A DNA stretch of 64,000 bases from Gambelia wislizenii (lineage: Eukaryota > Chordata > Lepidosauria > Squamata > Crotaphytidae). Under the pieces are notes generated by a model that did no database searches, was not told the origin of the DNA, and saw nothing but the letters and a program-made list of their open reading frames with translations. The position numbers and the translations under genes were made by a program. The stretch covers positions 84,416,492 to 84,480,491 of the forward strand of contig JAUMIR010000005.1 of assembly GCA_030847615.1 (NCBI GenBank), given 5' to 3'. This document shows, one piece after another, positions 1-11,013 of this stretch. The stretch's first letter is position 1, and each line of letters opens with the position of its first letter.

Positions 1-829
1 TCAGTTTTCTGAATGTGGATGGAACAGGAAAATGTAGCCTCAAAGCAGTGCTTTTGTTTGAATTTGTGGGAGATGGCAATGATAAAATATAAATGGTATT
101 GTGGATGCTCTCTCAGTGTGCTGGACTGCTCATGCTTTCTCCTGAATAACCCTGTCTTTCTTATTTCTGAAATGATGTGCATAAACTGGATTTTTTTTTA
201 CTGTGGTACTTGTGATTTTTACTTCTGATGGCATAGGCGATCATCATCACTATTGTCCCACCCCTGCTATTTTTGTACTGGGTTGCTGTTGTTGTTGTTG
301 TTGTTGTTGTCAGTAACACTTGATCTGCCTTACTGAGGTGAAAACACGTTTACACATAAAGATCTTTGTGCTACTACTGATCGTCTGCCCGACTTACCGG
401 GTGGCAGTTTTGATGTCTGGGGTGAGAGCATAGCACTATGGGGAGAGGATGGTAGAGCTCCTGCCTGCTTCTGCTTTCCAGGGTCCTGCATGGATCATGG
501 GAAGGGCGACCAAAACTGCCAGCCAATGTGATGAAACTTGGTTGAAATCATTGACCAGTAGAGGGCATAGGAGTGAGCTTCTCGAATCTTCACTCCGGTC
601 AGATAGGGGAGCATTTAAGGTCAGCCTTCACACTAGCATGGCAGTGCGTTGCTGAGCATTGTCCCACCCACCCTGCCTCGATTTCATATTGCAATCTGTA
701 TGTATTTTTTGGGTTTTTTTTACCAGCTATGTTCTGTCACAACTTTAAGGTGGTCTGCATGGGTCCTGGAACCAGGATATGGATTAACGGTGTTTTCTTA
801 CATTGATGAAGTATTGGGCTACCTTTGTT
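1..829. other. No gene seen; apparently single-copy DNA
   Basis: No open frame here resembles a known protein and no splice-bounded exon stands out. The stretch contains a short GTT microsatellite (288-310). A weak inverted pair occurs around 399-413 and 509-523 (GGTGGCAGTTTTG and its near complement), which may be the remains of a palindromic transposon. Nothing else is recognised. Confidence 0.5.
288..310. repeat. (GTT)n microsatellite
   Basis: About 7.7 uninterrupted GTT units, read directly. It could be the 3' tail of an old SINE or LINE, but no element body is recognisable next to it. Confidence 0.9.
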
Positions 830-1034
830 GGACTCTTTCGGACAATGTAAAAATAACGCTAGCAGCGTTGCCAGGTTGCGACGCTGCAGCGCTAGAGGGC
901 GTCAGTTTCGTACGACGCTCCTTCCCAGCGGTACTGTTGCAGTACCGCTGGGACATTTGACCGTGATATTTTTGCTTTCTACCGTCATATTTTACTTGCG
1001 ATCAACGTTATTTTTACATTGTCCGAAAAAGTCC
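830..1034. mobile_element. 205-bp MITE with 29-bp terminal inverted repeats
   Basis: The left end (830-858) begins GGACTCTTTCGGACAATG. The right end (1006-1034) is its reverse complement with one mismatch across 29 bases. The interior is rich in CpG (CGCTAG, CGACGCTGCAGCGC, TTTCGTACGACG), unlike the CpG-poor flanks, and it holds a second perfect hairpin (923-953). It is too short to encode a transposase, so it is a non-autonomous DNA transposon. High CpG retention suggests a fairly recent insertion, which is an inference. The superfamily is not resolved. The termini resemble those of the 312-bp palindromic element at 31021-31332. No clean target-site duplication was found. Confidence 0.85.
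923..953. repeat. Perfect 14-bp hairpin inside the MITE
   Basis: TCCCAGCGGTACTG (923-936) and its exact reverse complement (940-953) are separated by three bases (TTG). It lies in the CpG-rich centre of the MITE at 830-1034 and adds to the strong foldback potential of that element. Confidence 0.9.
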
Positions 1035-2867
1035 ATATTCTCCAAAAAAAACTCAACTGCCTTGGCAACTATTTTTGTGTACCAACATGATTTTGGCCTT
1101 AATCTGAGGCACAAGTTCTTAGTATTTGCATATTTAGTACCTATGTGTCCTGATACAATGAAGCATCTAGGACTCCATTTGTGGAACTTTTTAACGAAAA
1201 CTGATTTTCTTGCTGATTAGCTGTTTGATAAGAAAGTGGGGGTAAAAGAGCTGAATTTAGCTTCCTGCTTGCCTCTTGAATTCAGTATTAGAAGTGTTAT
1301 TGCAAAATGCTCTGTATGTACAGCACCAGTTACTTGATCTAGTAGGGGAGCCACACCTACAGCACCTAATTGCACACACTCTTTCCCATGTCCCTAGCAA
1401 TACACACTGCAATCTGCTTCTGAGATCTGAATCAAGGCAATTGATAAGATGTAATATTCTTTTTCCTGAATGGGTGTCTTCCACATCCCTCATTGGCCAT
1501 ACATTTGTAGAGACGTAATTGGATTGGTCTGGTCATATGAGTTGAAATGTTAATGCCCAATTACGCACTGTTTCTGGTGTGAAATATGTTTATAATACAC
1601 AACTGTTTTATACTGAAGAGAAGAGAAATGCTAGCATCTGGCAACCACACCTTGATTCATTCTAGCCTCCAGAGTCAAGGTATGGTGCATTAATTTCTCA
1701 GTTTGTAATTTGCCAGCTGCATTTAATGGAACCAATTTTCATTACATCTGTTCTATGGTTCAAAGAGCTGTCTTAGTTGCCAAAGGGGGCCTGCTTCAGT
1801 CAAATTCAGAGAGGGTGCTAATACACTTCTCTTGAAGTATTAGATAACTAAGGAAGGCTCAATTTTTGAAAAATATAGCAAACAGATTATTTTTATGGAA
1901 CTAAATTCTGTATTCATGGCCTACCACTGTCATGTTTCAAATTAAAAGTATTGTGAGATCCATGCCCTGGAAATATATATTGATTTTATGTCATTTGAGT
2001 TCATTATAACAAATGATTTGGAAAGACAAACAATCTGGAATATGTTTATTATTCTGACAGACAGCTTAAGTAAATCTATCATTTTTTTAAAAAAAGGACT
2101 GTTATAAATGAAACATATTAAAGATAGGTCCTGTAATTGAACATTCCATTGATTCCTTTCTGTTCCATGGATATAGGTATTGCATTATGGAACAGTCTTC
2201 TTTGCCAACTCTGTATGCCTTTTGCATAAATTTAATTCTCATAAAATCTATAATCATTGTATAGTATTTGCAAGGTTCCAAAATGACAGCCACTTTCAAT
2301 AAAAAAAAAAGGGTTTCCTCATGGGCCACAGAAAATTTGAAATGGACTACTACACTTTGAAGTTCTAAGCATCAGCCATATGAGAATTATAAAGCATTAA
2401 TCCTGAAAAGTTTTCACCTGACACTCATGGAATAGCATACCTGTGTGAAAAGTGACTCAGTTTTACTTCCTCAGGCAATGTCTTTTTTAGAAGTAGCTTC
2501 AGAAATATCATGCATCATGTCATATTTTCAATATGATCTTGGGTTGACCAGATCCTTTTGCAATCATTGAAGTCTATATTATAACTCTATTTATGAGAAA
2601 AGTTTCAATGACTTTTCTTTTAAAAAAAAAACTTCTTATACAGGAAATTATATTCTGACTGGTTTGGATGACTGCTTAAAACCGCCTAAAAAAATAAAAT
2701 GAAATTGTTTGCTTTCCTGTGTCTCCATTAATCCCATCCCCTGCAGAGTTCAGTATTTTTTTTCAATACTAAGTACTGTATTTCAAGAGTAATGTAATCT
2801 GTGCCAAAACACTGTTTAGTAAAACTCTCCTTGGATTGTTCCCTTGGTTATGTATATATATTTAGTT
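1035..2867. other. No gene seen; AT-rich DNA
   Basis: Both strands are broken by frequent stops. The open frames on both strands around 1257-1518 (about 80 codons) resemble no known protein. No repeat family was recognised. This may be ordinary intergenic or intronic sequence. Confidence 0.45.
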
Positions 2868-3005
2868 ATGGAATCATAGAATTAAAATTATGGAAGGGGT
2901 CCTTTAATCCAACTTCCCGATTAGTGCAGCAAAACACATACTTATTCAAGATCTGCTTAACTATATCCAATGAAGGAATCTACTCCTCCCAAGACAGCTT
3001 TTGTC
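2868..3005 (-). mobile_element. CR1 LINE 3'-end fragment
   Basis: The plus strand reads GGAATCATAGAAT... followed by TGGAAGGGGTCCTTTAATCCAAC. This is the reverse complement of the standard CR1 3' end (…rTTGGAyTrGATGrCC…TTCTATGATTC). It is heavily diverged and 5'-truncated, as is usual for CR1. Confidence 0.7.
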
Positions 3006-3224
3006 ATTAGAGTAGCACAGGTAGGATATCTGTAATTGATACAGATCAACTGAATGTAACTTTGATTCCTACTTGTCCAGTGACTTTGGGTTTCTTTCAA
3101 TTTGTGAAGCCTGAGGTTGTGGACAGGATTGTTGGAGAGGTGACACCCATCACATGTGTATTAGATCCTTGCCCTTCCTGTTTTTTTCAAAAAGCCAGAG
3201 GAGACTGGCTGGGTGGGTAGTGGG

Positions 3225-4730
3225 AGTGGTGATGATGGGCATCAGTTTGGTGGAGTTTCACCATGCCTAAAGGAGGCAGTTATAAAAACCATTACTAAAA
3301 ATGCTCTTCCTGGACCCCACCATATTGGATAATTATCAGCCATCCTCCAACATTCCATGCTTTGGCAAGGTATTGGAGCATGTGGTGGCCTCCCATCTCA
3401 ATGGGTGTTGGGATGAGACAGATAATCACTTTGGTCACCTTGGTGGAGGAGCCATGCCAGGAACTGGACACAGGAAGTATGTCCCCTTTGGTTCTGCTGA
3501 GCATCTCAGTGGCTTTTGATACCATCAACCATAGTATCCTTGCTGGGGTGGAACTTGGAGGCCTTGTTTTATAGTGGCTTTGTTGCTTCTTGGAGCGATG
3601 AACCTAGAAGTGGTGCTGGAGAACTCCTGTTTGATGCCTTGGCTATTGGCTTGTGCAATCCCTCAGGGCTCAGTTCTGTCCCTGATACATGAAACCTGTG
3701 GGAGAGCTTGTCGGGAGTTTTGGGGTCCAGTGCCATCAGTACATGGATAATGCTCAACTCTACTATTCCTTCCCACCTCAAACCACAAAAGCTATTTTGG
3801 TCCCAAACTGATGCCCGTCATCAGTAACGGACTGGACGAAGGTGAACAAATTGAAACTTAATCCATACAAGATGGAGGTGGTGCTGATCACTCGAAAGGC
3901 AGATCAAGGAATAGGGATTCAGCCTGTGCTGGACAGAGTTATACTTTCGCTGAAGATGCAAGTCTGCAACATGGGTGTGCTCTTGGTAGTGGCTAGGAGT
4001 TCATTTACACAGTTAAGCCTTGTGTACCAGCTGCACCCATTCCTTGAGATATCAGACCTGGCCATAGTGTCATATGCCTTAGTTACCTGTAACATGCTCT
4101 ACATGGTGCCACCTTGGAATACTATTGGGAAGCTTTAGCTAGTCCAAAGGACTGCAGCCAGATTTTTAATTGGGGCTGACTACAGGGAGGACACAACTTC
4201 CATATTTCAACAGCTCCACTGGCTGCCCATTTCTGGGCAGAATTCAAAGTGCTGGTGATGATGTATAAAGTCCTATATTACTCAGGTCCAGGGTTTTTGA
4301 GGACAATATACTCCCCTATGAACCTACCCATGTTTTGAGATTTCCTGGAGAGGCCCTTCTCTCTGTCCCACCACCTTCAAAGGAACATCTGATAGGAACA
4401 CAGAAGAGGACCTTCTTAGTGGCTGCTCCCAGGCTCTGGAACAACCTTCCCAGAGAGTCCAGGCTAGCACCCACCCCCCACCCCATAATCTTTCTGGAAG
4501 CAGGTAAAAATCATTTTATTGCAGCAGGCCTTGGAGAATTGATTTTTCAGGGAAAATAGGTATAAAGTGCTGGGCTTTCATTTGTTGTTGTTTAAAATTT
4601 TCAACTTGCTTCAATCTTATGATGGTTTAATTGCTTTTTAACTTTTCTATTAATTTTCAGCTGTGTTTGTTTTGACTGTTGTAAGTCACCTTGAGTCCCA
4701 AACTGGGATAGAAAAAGGACATAAATGGTT
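3225..4730 (+). mobile_element. Degenerate L2-type LINE, ORF2 reverse-transcriptase remnant
   Basis: Translated pieces on the plus strand follow the order of an L2-like reverse transcriptase. Near 3320-3400 is 'LDNYQPSSNIPCFGKVLEHV', matching the conserved 'LxNYRPxSNLPFLxKxLE' block. Further on come a segment corresponding to SxAFDTxNH (3510-3535), then 'LHWLPIS' near 4210-4235. Near 4410-4460 is 'RTFLVAAPRLWNNLP', the C-terminal 'AFSxxAPRLWNxLP' motif. The tail (4680-4727) has CACCTTGAGTCCCAAACTGGGA then ATAAAT, the L2-like 3' end. Many frameshifts and stops show it is long dead. The 5' part is missing. An L2 versus CR1 assignment within the CR1/L2 group is a judgement from motif memory. Confidence 0.85.
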
Positions 4731-5034
4731 GTCACCACTACAAAGGATACTTGGTTTATGTAATACTGAGGTAGTAGATTCAATTTGACCTTCCATGAAT
4801 GGAAGAAATCCTTTCATTTGGTTCAAGAGGTCCTTCCATTTGGTTTGGCTCTGGTGAGGTTTTCTCATTTACAGTGTTGCATGCAGGTTGTCTCTTGGGG
4901 CTGTAAAATCCCTGGCCACCACTATGCAGTTCTCCTTGCAATGATCTTGTTCATGCTAATGAAGCCACCAGAAGTTGCCCTGTTTTGACTACTAGGGTTG
5001 GACAGTTTTAGTAGCTTTTCTTTAGTAATAGTAT

Positions 5035-5037
<3 letters not shown>

Positions 5038-5072
<35 letters not shown>
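5038..5072. repeat. (CTG)n microsatellite, about 11.7 units
   Basis: Uninterrupted CTG (CAG on the minus strand), 35 bp. On the minus strand it would encode polyalanine in one frame and polyglutamine in another, but no surrounding gene is visible. Confidence 0.95.
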
Positions 5073-5153
5073 ATATTCCACTTCTCTTTTGAGGTCAAAC
5101 GGTACAATAATTTTGTTTCCAACAGCAACCTTGATAATTCATATTGAACTCCT

Positions 5154-5201
5154 ACTAAAATTTCAAAGGCTACACACACTAAAATTTCAAAGGCTACACA
5201 C
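5154..5201. repeat. Exact 24-bp tandem duplication
   Basis: Two perfect copies of a 24-bp unit beginning ACTAAAATTTCAAAGG lie head to tail. Perfect identity in otherwise decayed DNA points to a recent replication-slippage event. Confidence 0.95.
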
Positions 5202-5910
5202 AATCATGGCTGCAGCATAACTGCATGAGTAGCTAGAAAAGAGAAGTTTACGCATTTTCAGCAATATGCTGAAAGCAGCATGAGGCCTCTCCCTTAGTAT
5301 GAGTGAGATAAATCACAAGTTTACAGCATGGCTTCCCTGTAGGTTTTAGATTGGTCACTTTATTTAAAATGTACAAAGGTTCATTTTTATAGCCATTCCC
5401 AACTTGTCAGATTTGGATTCTAAAAATACCATTTCTTTTTGCAAATAAGGGGGCAAAATGCACTCCTTTGAGACATCCTGATCTCTTGTCTTATCTCATT
5501 ACAGGGAAGCCAAAGAAGAAAGGGAGCTGCTGCAGCCTTTTAAACTGTCTGGCAAACAGCAGGACAGTTGTGGTCTCCCCCTCCAAGTTTATTTTATGTG
5601 CTAAGCTAATGATCACATTTACATTTTTCAAATGTAAAGATAAATCTTACAGGGGAATGCTATGTCTGCACTTGAAACTGAAGGAAAATGAATGCAGTGA
5701 TTATACTGTATTGCAATATCACAGAAATCTTGGCACCAAGCATGAAGAATATCCCCAAAACACACCCAGATATATTGGTGTGGAAAGATTCTAGACAATA
5801 ATTTCCACAAGAAAGAAAAACAGAAATTACAAATAATGTGGCAATCAAAATGGCACAGCTGCAGTGTGAAACAATTACTGTCATACTGCTCTGTAGTATA
5901 ACACAAATTG

Positions 5911-6010
5911 GCTGTGGCATCACTAAGGGTGGTGTCACCCCCACTCCCCGACCGTGTCATCTGGTACTGTCTGGCCCCTCTGCAGTCCTCTAGTACCACC
6001 ACTGCAAGTT
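5911..6010 (-). mobile_element. Dispersed repeat with GCTGTGGCATCACTAAG end
   Basis: GCTGTGGCATCACTAAGG then GGTGTCACCCCC occurs here, again at 16874, and in inverted form near 17065-17089 and 61500-61541. The recurrence and the inverted ends support a DNA transposon fragment of an unnamed family. The longest open frame of the window (minus strand 5628-6185) runs through it and is considered spurious. Confidence 0.55.
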
Positions 6011-7207
6011 GGCCACTCCCCTCATTCCCACTGACTAAAGTGGCAACTAACTCCCTGTGTTTGGAAGAAAGAAGGAAAAAAGTAAAGCAGAAGGAATGGT
6101 TGCAGTAGACACCAAGCATCACACCATTTACCACTGAATCATATTTTCCAGTGAAGAAAAAAATAGTGCAGAGAAAAGTACCCACTGTCCCACTGAACTG
6201 CTAGTTGGATTTCTTAAATCTTCTGATTATTTCTTGGGACCCAGGACTTCATCACACCAGCCTCTTTCCTCACAGCAATCACCTTAGTGAAGCAAATAGG
6301 AACATACATGCTTGAAAACATTCACAGTGTATTGCACTGTCTCTTCAATCATGCAAGTGTACTGCAATTGTTCTGCTTTGGCAATCTACTTCTGCTCTGG
6401 TTCTTTAACCTTAAGCACACGTGTGTCTTTCTTTTTAATTTTTTCCCCCCTGTGATTCCATAATTATGGGGGGAAATTTTTAAAAAAATATATACTTTAT
6501 TTTTTCCCCGGATTACTCTATCACAGCAAAAAGGCACAAAGAAAAAAACAATTTTGGCTGGCTTGGGAATAGCAAGGTGATGGGAGGGAGGAAGAGGATC
6601 ATGCCCCCTTATGCCACGTGACTCTTGTTATGATGCTACTGCCATGGAAGGCACTTATTGCATGAAGTGGAATACTGGCATAGCAGCAGTATTGAGAGCC
6701 ATTGACTGTTTTCCATGTCAATGAAGAGGTGCAGTACATAAATGACTGGAATGCAAACCAGCATGGGATAGAGATGATGTTGTGTAAGAAGTACTGGCCA
6801 AATTCGCTAATACCCTGCCTTGTGTGATAATCTCCCCAAAGGTTTTGGCATGTTTGCAATTTTATTTATATATTGAAAAGATAGAGTCATCAAGAGGGAG
6901 AGTCATCGAAAAACATTTCACCATCCTTACAATAAAAGTAAACAACATGATATCTCTGAGTATGGGAAATATAGACTTGTAGCTGGCATTTGTAAGTCAC
7001 AAACAATGTGGCTGTGGTCTCCATGTCAGAGATGTGGCATGCGCATGGTAGATTTGTACTGTACATTAAATCTAGACTGAGTGAACAGATTTGATCTAGT
7101 ATGCCAAAAGTGTTTAATCTTAAAACATTAATCTACTTTATCTCCAAAGTTTTTAAAAAGAAAGAATTGATTACAGTATAACCATTATGATCTCCAGAGA
7201 TTCTAAT
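6011..7207. other. No gene seen
   Basis: AT-rich, with no recognisable repeat except short low-complexity runs near 6440-6510. No homology to a known protein was recognised in any frame. Confidence 0.45.
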
Positions 7208-7616
7208 ACCATGCCCTAGGAGGAGCAGCTTAGGGAGCTGGGCATGTTTAGTCTGCAGAAGAGAAGGTTGAGAGGGGACATGATAGCCATGTTTAAATAT
7301 TTGAAGGGATGTCATACTGAGGATGGAGCAAGCTTGTTTTCTGCTGCTCCCATGACTGGGACATGGAGCAATGGACTCAAACTACAGGAAAAGAGATTCC
7401 ACCTGAACATTAGGAAGGACATCCTGACAGTAAGAGCTGTTCGGCAGTGGAATGCACTGGCTCAGAGTGTGGTGGAGTCTCCTTCTTTGGGGTTTTTTTA
7501 AACAGAGGCTGGATGGCCATCAGTCAGGAACACTTTGATTGTGTATTCCTGCATGGCAGGGGGTTAGACTAGATGGCTCTTGTGGTCTCTTCTAACTCTC
7601 TGATTCTATGATTCTA
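7208..7616 (+). mobile_element. CR1 LINE, ORF2 C-terminus plus 3' end
   Basis: On the plus strand the region encodes the typical end of CR1 ORF2: 'LGMFSLQKRRLRGDMIA', 'FKYLKG', then 'FHLNIRKDILTVRAVRQWN' (about 7240-7455) and a disrupted 'FKQRLDGH'-like end. It is followed by the CR1 3' end GGCAGGGGGTTAGACTAGATGG … TCTGATTCTATGATTCTA. It is 5'-truncated. It is a close sibling of the minus-strand copy at 49019-49480. Confidence 0.9.
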
Positions 7617-8223
7617 CCATCCCTAGGATTAAGGTATTAAACTAGTACAGCACTGGACCAGTCTAAGAAACTATTTCTGTATGATATCAGGAACAGTGAT
7701 AGAGAAAGAAAAGACAGTGGTTGGTACAGTTGCCATACTGTAATTCTCTGCCACAAAACTAGGACAAAAGTATATAGGACAAACCCTCCCATCCACACAT
7801 ATAGCTCACCCCATCTTTCAGCACTTATTGCGGGCTGTGCAGCCTGACTGCAGCACCAGTGGTGATAGCATATTGGCCAGTGGTAGCCAGGAGGGTTACC
7901 ACGGGCCTCCCGCAGCTGCTGTTGCTGCAGGGCCCTTAAACCGGCCCTGCCTCCTCCACCACCACTGCTGCTGCTGGGTCCAGGGAAGGGAAGGAATGAA
8001 GGATGTCTTTCTCCTCCCTCCCCACCCCATGGAAACCTTTCTGCTGCCACTGCTGGGACCAGGGAGGGGGAGGATGGCTCTCTCGTATTCTTCAGAGGCT
8101 TTGCATGCCTTCGGGGGGGGGTACTACCTTCAGCAGAGGAAGCTGGAGGAATCTGGGATCTGCTGCTTCAAGCAACCCAGCCAGATGGGGCCATTTTTAG
8201 TCCCTTCAATAAAGGATTTCCCT
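7617..8223. other. GC-rich stretch with an internal imperfect duplication
   Basis: From about 7830 the base composition rises sharply. Two similar blocks (about 7965-8012 and 8040-8087) share CTGCTGGGWCCAGGGA and GGATG. Open frames of up to 173 codons cross it, but they are proline- and glycine-rich translations of GC-rich DNA and match no family I know. It directly abuts the DNA transposon at 8224-9116 and may be part of another mobile element. Confidence 0.35.
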
Positions 8224-9116
8224 GGCTGCCAGTTACACGACAGGATAAAGTTCGTGAAATTCTGGATTACCGTTCTTTTGCATCAGCAGTGCATAATTCA
8301 CATGAATTCTTGCTTATTTGGAAGATGCGGTCAGTTTCGGTTTTCATAAGTTTACACAGGCAAAGGTGGGGGGGGCATGGCCTCCAGATGATTAAAGCCA
8401 GGTAGGAAGCAGGGAGGGGGCAAGGAGGGGGGTCACCCAGGAGAGAAGAAAAACACAAACAAACAAAAGAACGACGGAGTGATTTGTCAGTTGCAGCATG
8501 CTCACACACATACTCAGACACCACCCAAGTTCCCGATCATCTTCCCTGCCCCCAAAGCCTTGAATAAAGACAAAGGAGTGAAGGAAAGCACAAACAAAAA
8601 AAAGAACAATGGAGTGATTGGCTGGTTGCAGCATGTGCGCGCACACACACACACACGACCCAAGTGGGGGCTAGCCCCATTCCCAATCATCTTCCCTACC
8701 CCCAAAGCCTTCCTTTGAAACAAACAGGAAGGGCTCAGAGCAGATTTCCCAAAGTGGGCTGCAAGCAGAAGAAGGGGCAAATGGCAGGCTTGGTGGATTT
8801 CTCTCTCTGTCAATTCGGAGAAGGCACAATGGTCACTCCAACCAATTAGGATTCAGCTCTGCTCACACTAATTCGAAAAGGTTGCTGCAAGTTCACACAG
8901 ACATTAGTGAATGGTAAGTTCACATGGCCAATTGTGCACACTTTTGTGAACTTTATCAAAAAAGTTGGGAAAACTAGCAACAGCTGATACTGCACGACTT
9001 ATGGGGTTTTTGCTCCCCCTCCTTCTGAAAAGGGTGCTGTAGATTCTAAATGTGTGGGAACTATTAGGCTTCTTGTCGCATTCTTTGAGGACTTATTTTG
9101 CCATGTAAACGGCCCC
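8224..9116. mobile_element. ~890-bp DNA transposon, CpG-decayed copy
   Basis: The right end, read on the minus strand, begins GGGGCCGTTTACATGGCAAA. This matches the left end of the element at 37519-38466 (GGGGCCGTTTACACGGCAAA). The similarity continues for about 120 bases, including CCCTTTTCAGAAGGAGGGGG. The left end (GCCAGTTACACGACAGG) matches the other terminus of that element (GCCGGTTACACGGCAAT). The two copies are therefore in opposite orientation. Sites that are CG in the 37.5-kb copy are often TG or CA here. The interior differs and carries a diverged tandem duplication (8446-8714). The coding part appears lost. The superfamily is uncertain. Confidence 0.7.
8446..8714. repeat. Diverged ~130-bp tandem duplication
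   Basis: 8446-8566 and 8582-8714 align across most of their length. Shared blocks are ACAAACAAA…AAGAACRAYGGAGTGAT, GGTTGCAGCATG, a CA-rich run, CCCAAGT and CGATCATCTTCCCT followed by CCCCAAAGCC (the second copy has CAATCATC). The second copy has a longer CA run and a 13-bp insertion. The duplication sits inside the transposon at 8224-9116. Confidence 0.8.
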
Positions 9117-9516
9117 CCAGTTTTCCAGCACTAATGGCAAGCCTAATGGTAGGGAATTATGGGTTGCTAGTGGAATTGTCAGGAGTGTTAGAGAAATGAA
9201 TGGACCCTACTGTATTTTCAACACAAAATGAAGAAAGAAATAGGCATATTTTAGCCGTGCTGAAATTACAGGGACAAAACCATTATTCCTGGTTTAAGAG
9301 TCTTAATTTCACTGTAACATCACTATACCATTTTTCCTAGATTTGTTTTCTGTATACTTTTTAGAATTATAACCAATTTGATAAAACAAAGACTTCTGGC
9401 TAGGAAATTACAGTTTGTTTTTGCTGAAGCTGGGTGCTTAGTCAGAAATAGTAACTTGTTCCACTGCAAGAACTGGAGCAATTTAACAAGATCATCAGAG
9501 TAAACCTGTGCTAATG
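9117..9516. other. No gene seen
   Basis: AT-rich spacer between a DNA transposon and a CR1 fragment. Nothing was recognised. Confidence 0.4.
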
Positions 9517-9816
9517 AACTATGGAACTGCCTGCCACAAGATGCAGTTATGCTTGCCAGTTTGGATGGCTTTAGAAAGGAGCTGGATTCATGGAAGCTGA
9601 GGCCATCAACAGCTACCAGTCAGGGTCACTGTATGTCACGTTCGGTATCAGAGGATGTTTTCTTCTAGTGCATCAATTGTTGGGGAGTGCAAGGTGGAGG
9701 GTGCAGCTCCACTCATTTCCTACTGGCAGGTTTCCCATGGGTGTGAGCAGAGTGTTAGACTAAAAAAGCAGTTGGCTTAATCTAGCACAAGTCTTCTAAC
9801 ATCCTTATGTATGAAC
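9517..9816 (+). mobile_element. CR1 LINE 3' fragment (second subfamily)
   Basis: The order CTATGGAACTGCCTGCCACA, 'GGATGGCTTTAGAAAGGAG', CATCAACAGCTACCAGTC, then GGTTTCCCATGGGTGTG, TGTTAGACTA and CTTCTAACATCCTTATGT follows the 3' portion of a CR1 subfamily common in reptiles. Part of the same subfamily recurs at 14203-14385. Confidence 0.75.
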
Positions 9817-9868
9817 CTTCCTATGTTAAAAAAAATCCTAAAATAAAACAGTCCAACAGCTATGTGAT

Positions 9869-9893
9869 ACACACACACACACACACACACACA
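9869..9893. repeat. (AC)n microsatellite
   Basis: About 12 uninterrupted AC units. It lies just downstream of the CR1 fragment. Confidence 0.95.
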
Positions 9894-11013
9894 TATTATT
9901 GTTTTCTGCTTTCCTAAGCACAAAATGAATAGAATTTCTCTTTGGATGTTTGTGGATAATGCACAATGTATTCTAATGTATTTTGAAACAAAAAAATGTT
10001 ATGACTAATATGAAATATTGAAACATTTGTGGAAATTTTAACAGAGTAGTCTAAATGTGTACAGTTATTGATGATGATTTTGAAAGAAACTACATGCAAC
10101 CAGGTACCTTTCTCTAAGGCAGCATATAACCATGATGTAGTATCATTGTGCCTCATTGCCTTCTTGAGGTCTATTTCTATTAGTATCAAAATTAATGTCA
10201 GAAAAAGAGCAGCTCAGTGTGTGTGTGTGTGTGTTCTCCTCTCTACCGGCTTGGCTATTCCTGAGGTTCTTACTTTGGGACAGTTCATTTCACTCTGCTC
10301 CTGTCCCCTGCAAGGAATCACTTCCAGCAACTTTATTTCTGAGCCTTGTGTTGAAGTCACACAGCGAATTGGCAGAATCCAATTTACCCTTTCCTAACAG
10401 AATCAACACCCACTAATGGGGTGTTTGTGTGTCAGCAGACATTATGAGCACTGTCAATCTTGCTTTGGGATTTGGATTCACGGTAAAGTACTATTCAGTG
10501 GAAGTTCACTTAGATGAATCTAGTCCTTTTGCTATTGCAGATAAGCAATACATCTCTTTTCCCATGAAATTTGTTTATTTTAAAGCACTTTTATCTAGAT
10601 TTCTGTTTCAGTAATAACCAAAATGCTTAGCAAAAGACTGCATAAATGAAAGAAACCCCACTCATTGACAAGGCTGCGCTTGAGAATAAAAATTGGTGGG
10701 CATAAGACTAAGGACTTCTCTGGGCAGAGGCTCCATGCACCTATCAAACATTTGACTAATGGGAGGAGGGTATTTGGTCCCATACTTAATAGTCCTTTAG
10801 AAGAGCACCCAAAACATCCTGGTTTTTAAATGGTTTTTGTTTCAGGGTGTTTAACTGAGCTTGTGAGTTAGTGAGTTTAGTTTGTTGCTCATTGTAATGT
10901 TTGTTTGGCTTGTTTTAATGGTTTTAATTAGTTCTTTCATTTTTATTTTTGTGTTACTGTGTTTTATATTATTGTAACCCTGAGACAATGTTTATCTTTA
11001 AGAAGAATGTTAT
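9894..11013. other. No gene seen; AT-rich DNA with a short GT run
   Basis: Contains a (GT)n run near 10217-10233. Open frames of 91 and 109 codons on opposite strands overlap one another and match nothing recognised. Confidence 0.45.

Larger units (their letters stand above)
4731..5910. other. No gene confirmed; contains microsatellite and a possible exon
   Basis: The stretch holds a CTG microsatellite (5038-5072), a 24-bp tandem duplication (5154-5201) and a strong 3' splice-acceptor-like site ending at 5504 (pyrimidine tract then ACAG). A 33-codon frame runs from that site to a TAA at 5602-5604. Without a partner donor or homology it is not called a gene. Confidence 0.45.

Noticed and set aside
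1257..1518. Overlapping ~80-codon frames on both strands
   Set aside because: Neither shows a recognised motif, and both strands being open over the same stretch is common by chance.
5628..6185. 185-codon minus-strand open frame, the longest in the window
   Set aside because: It crosses a dispersed DNA repeat (5911-6010), its composition is cysteine- and phenylalanine-rich as expected from AT-rich antisense DNA, and no domain is recognisable.
7828..8349. 173-codon plus-strand open frame
   Set aside because: It lies in GC-rich, internally duplicated sequence and runs across the end of a DNA transposon, so it cannot be one natural gene. The opposite strand is open too.
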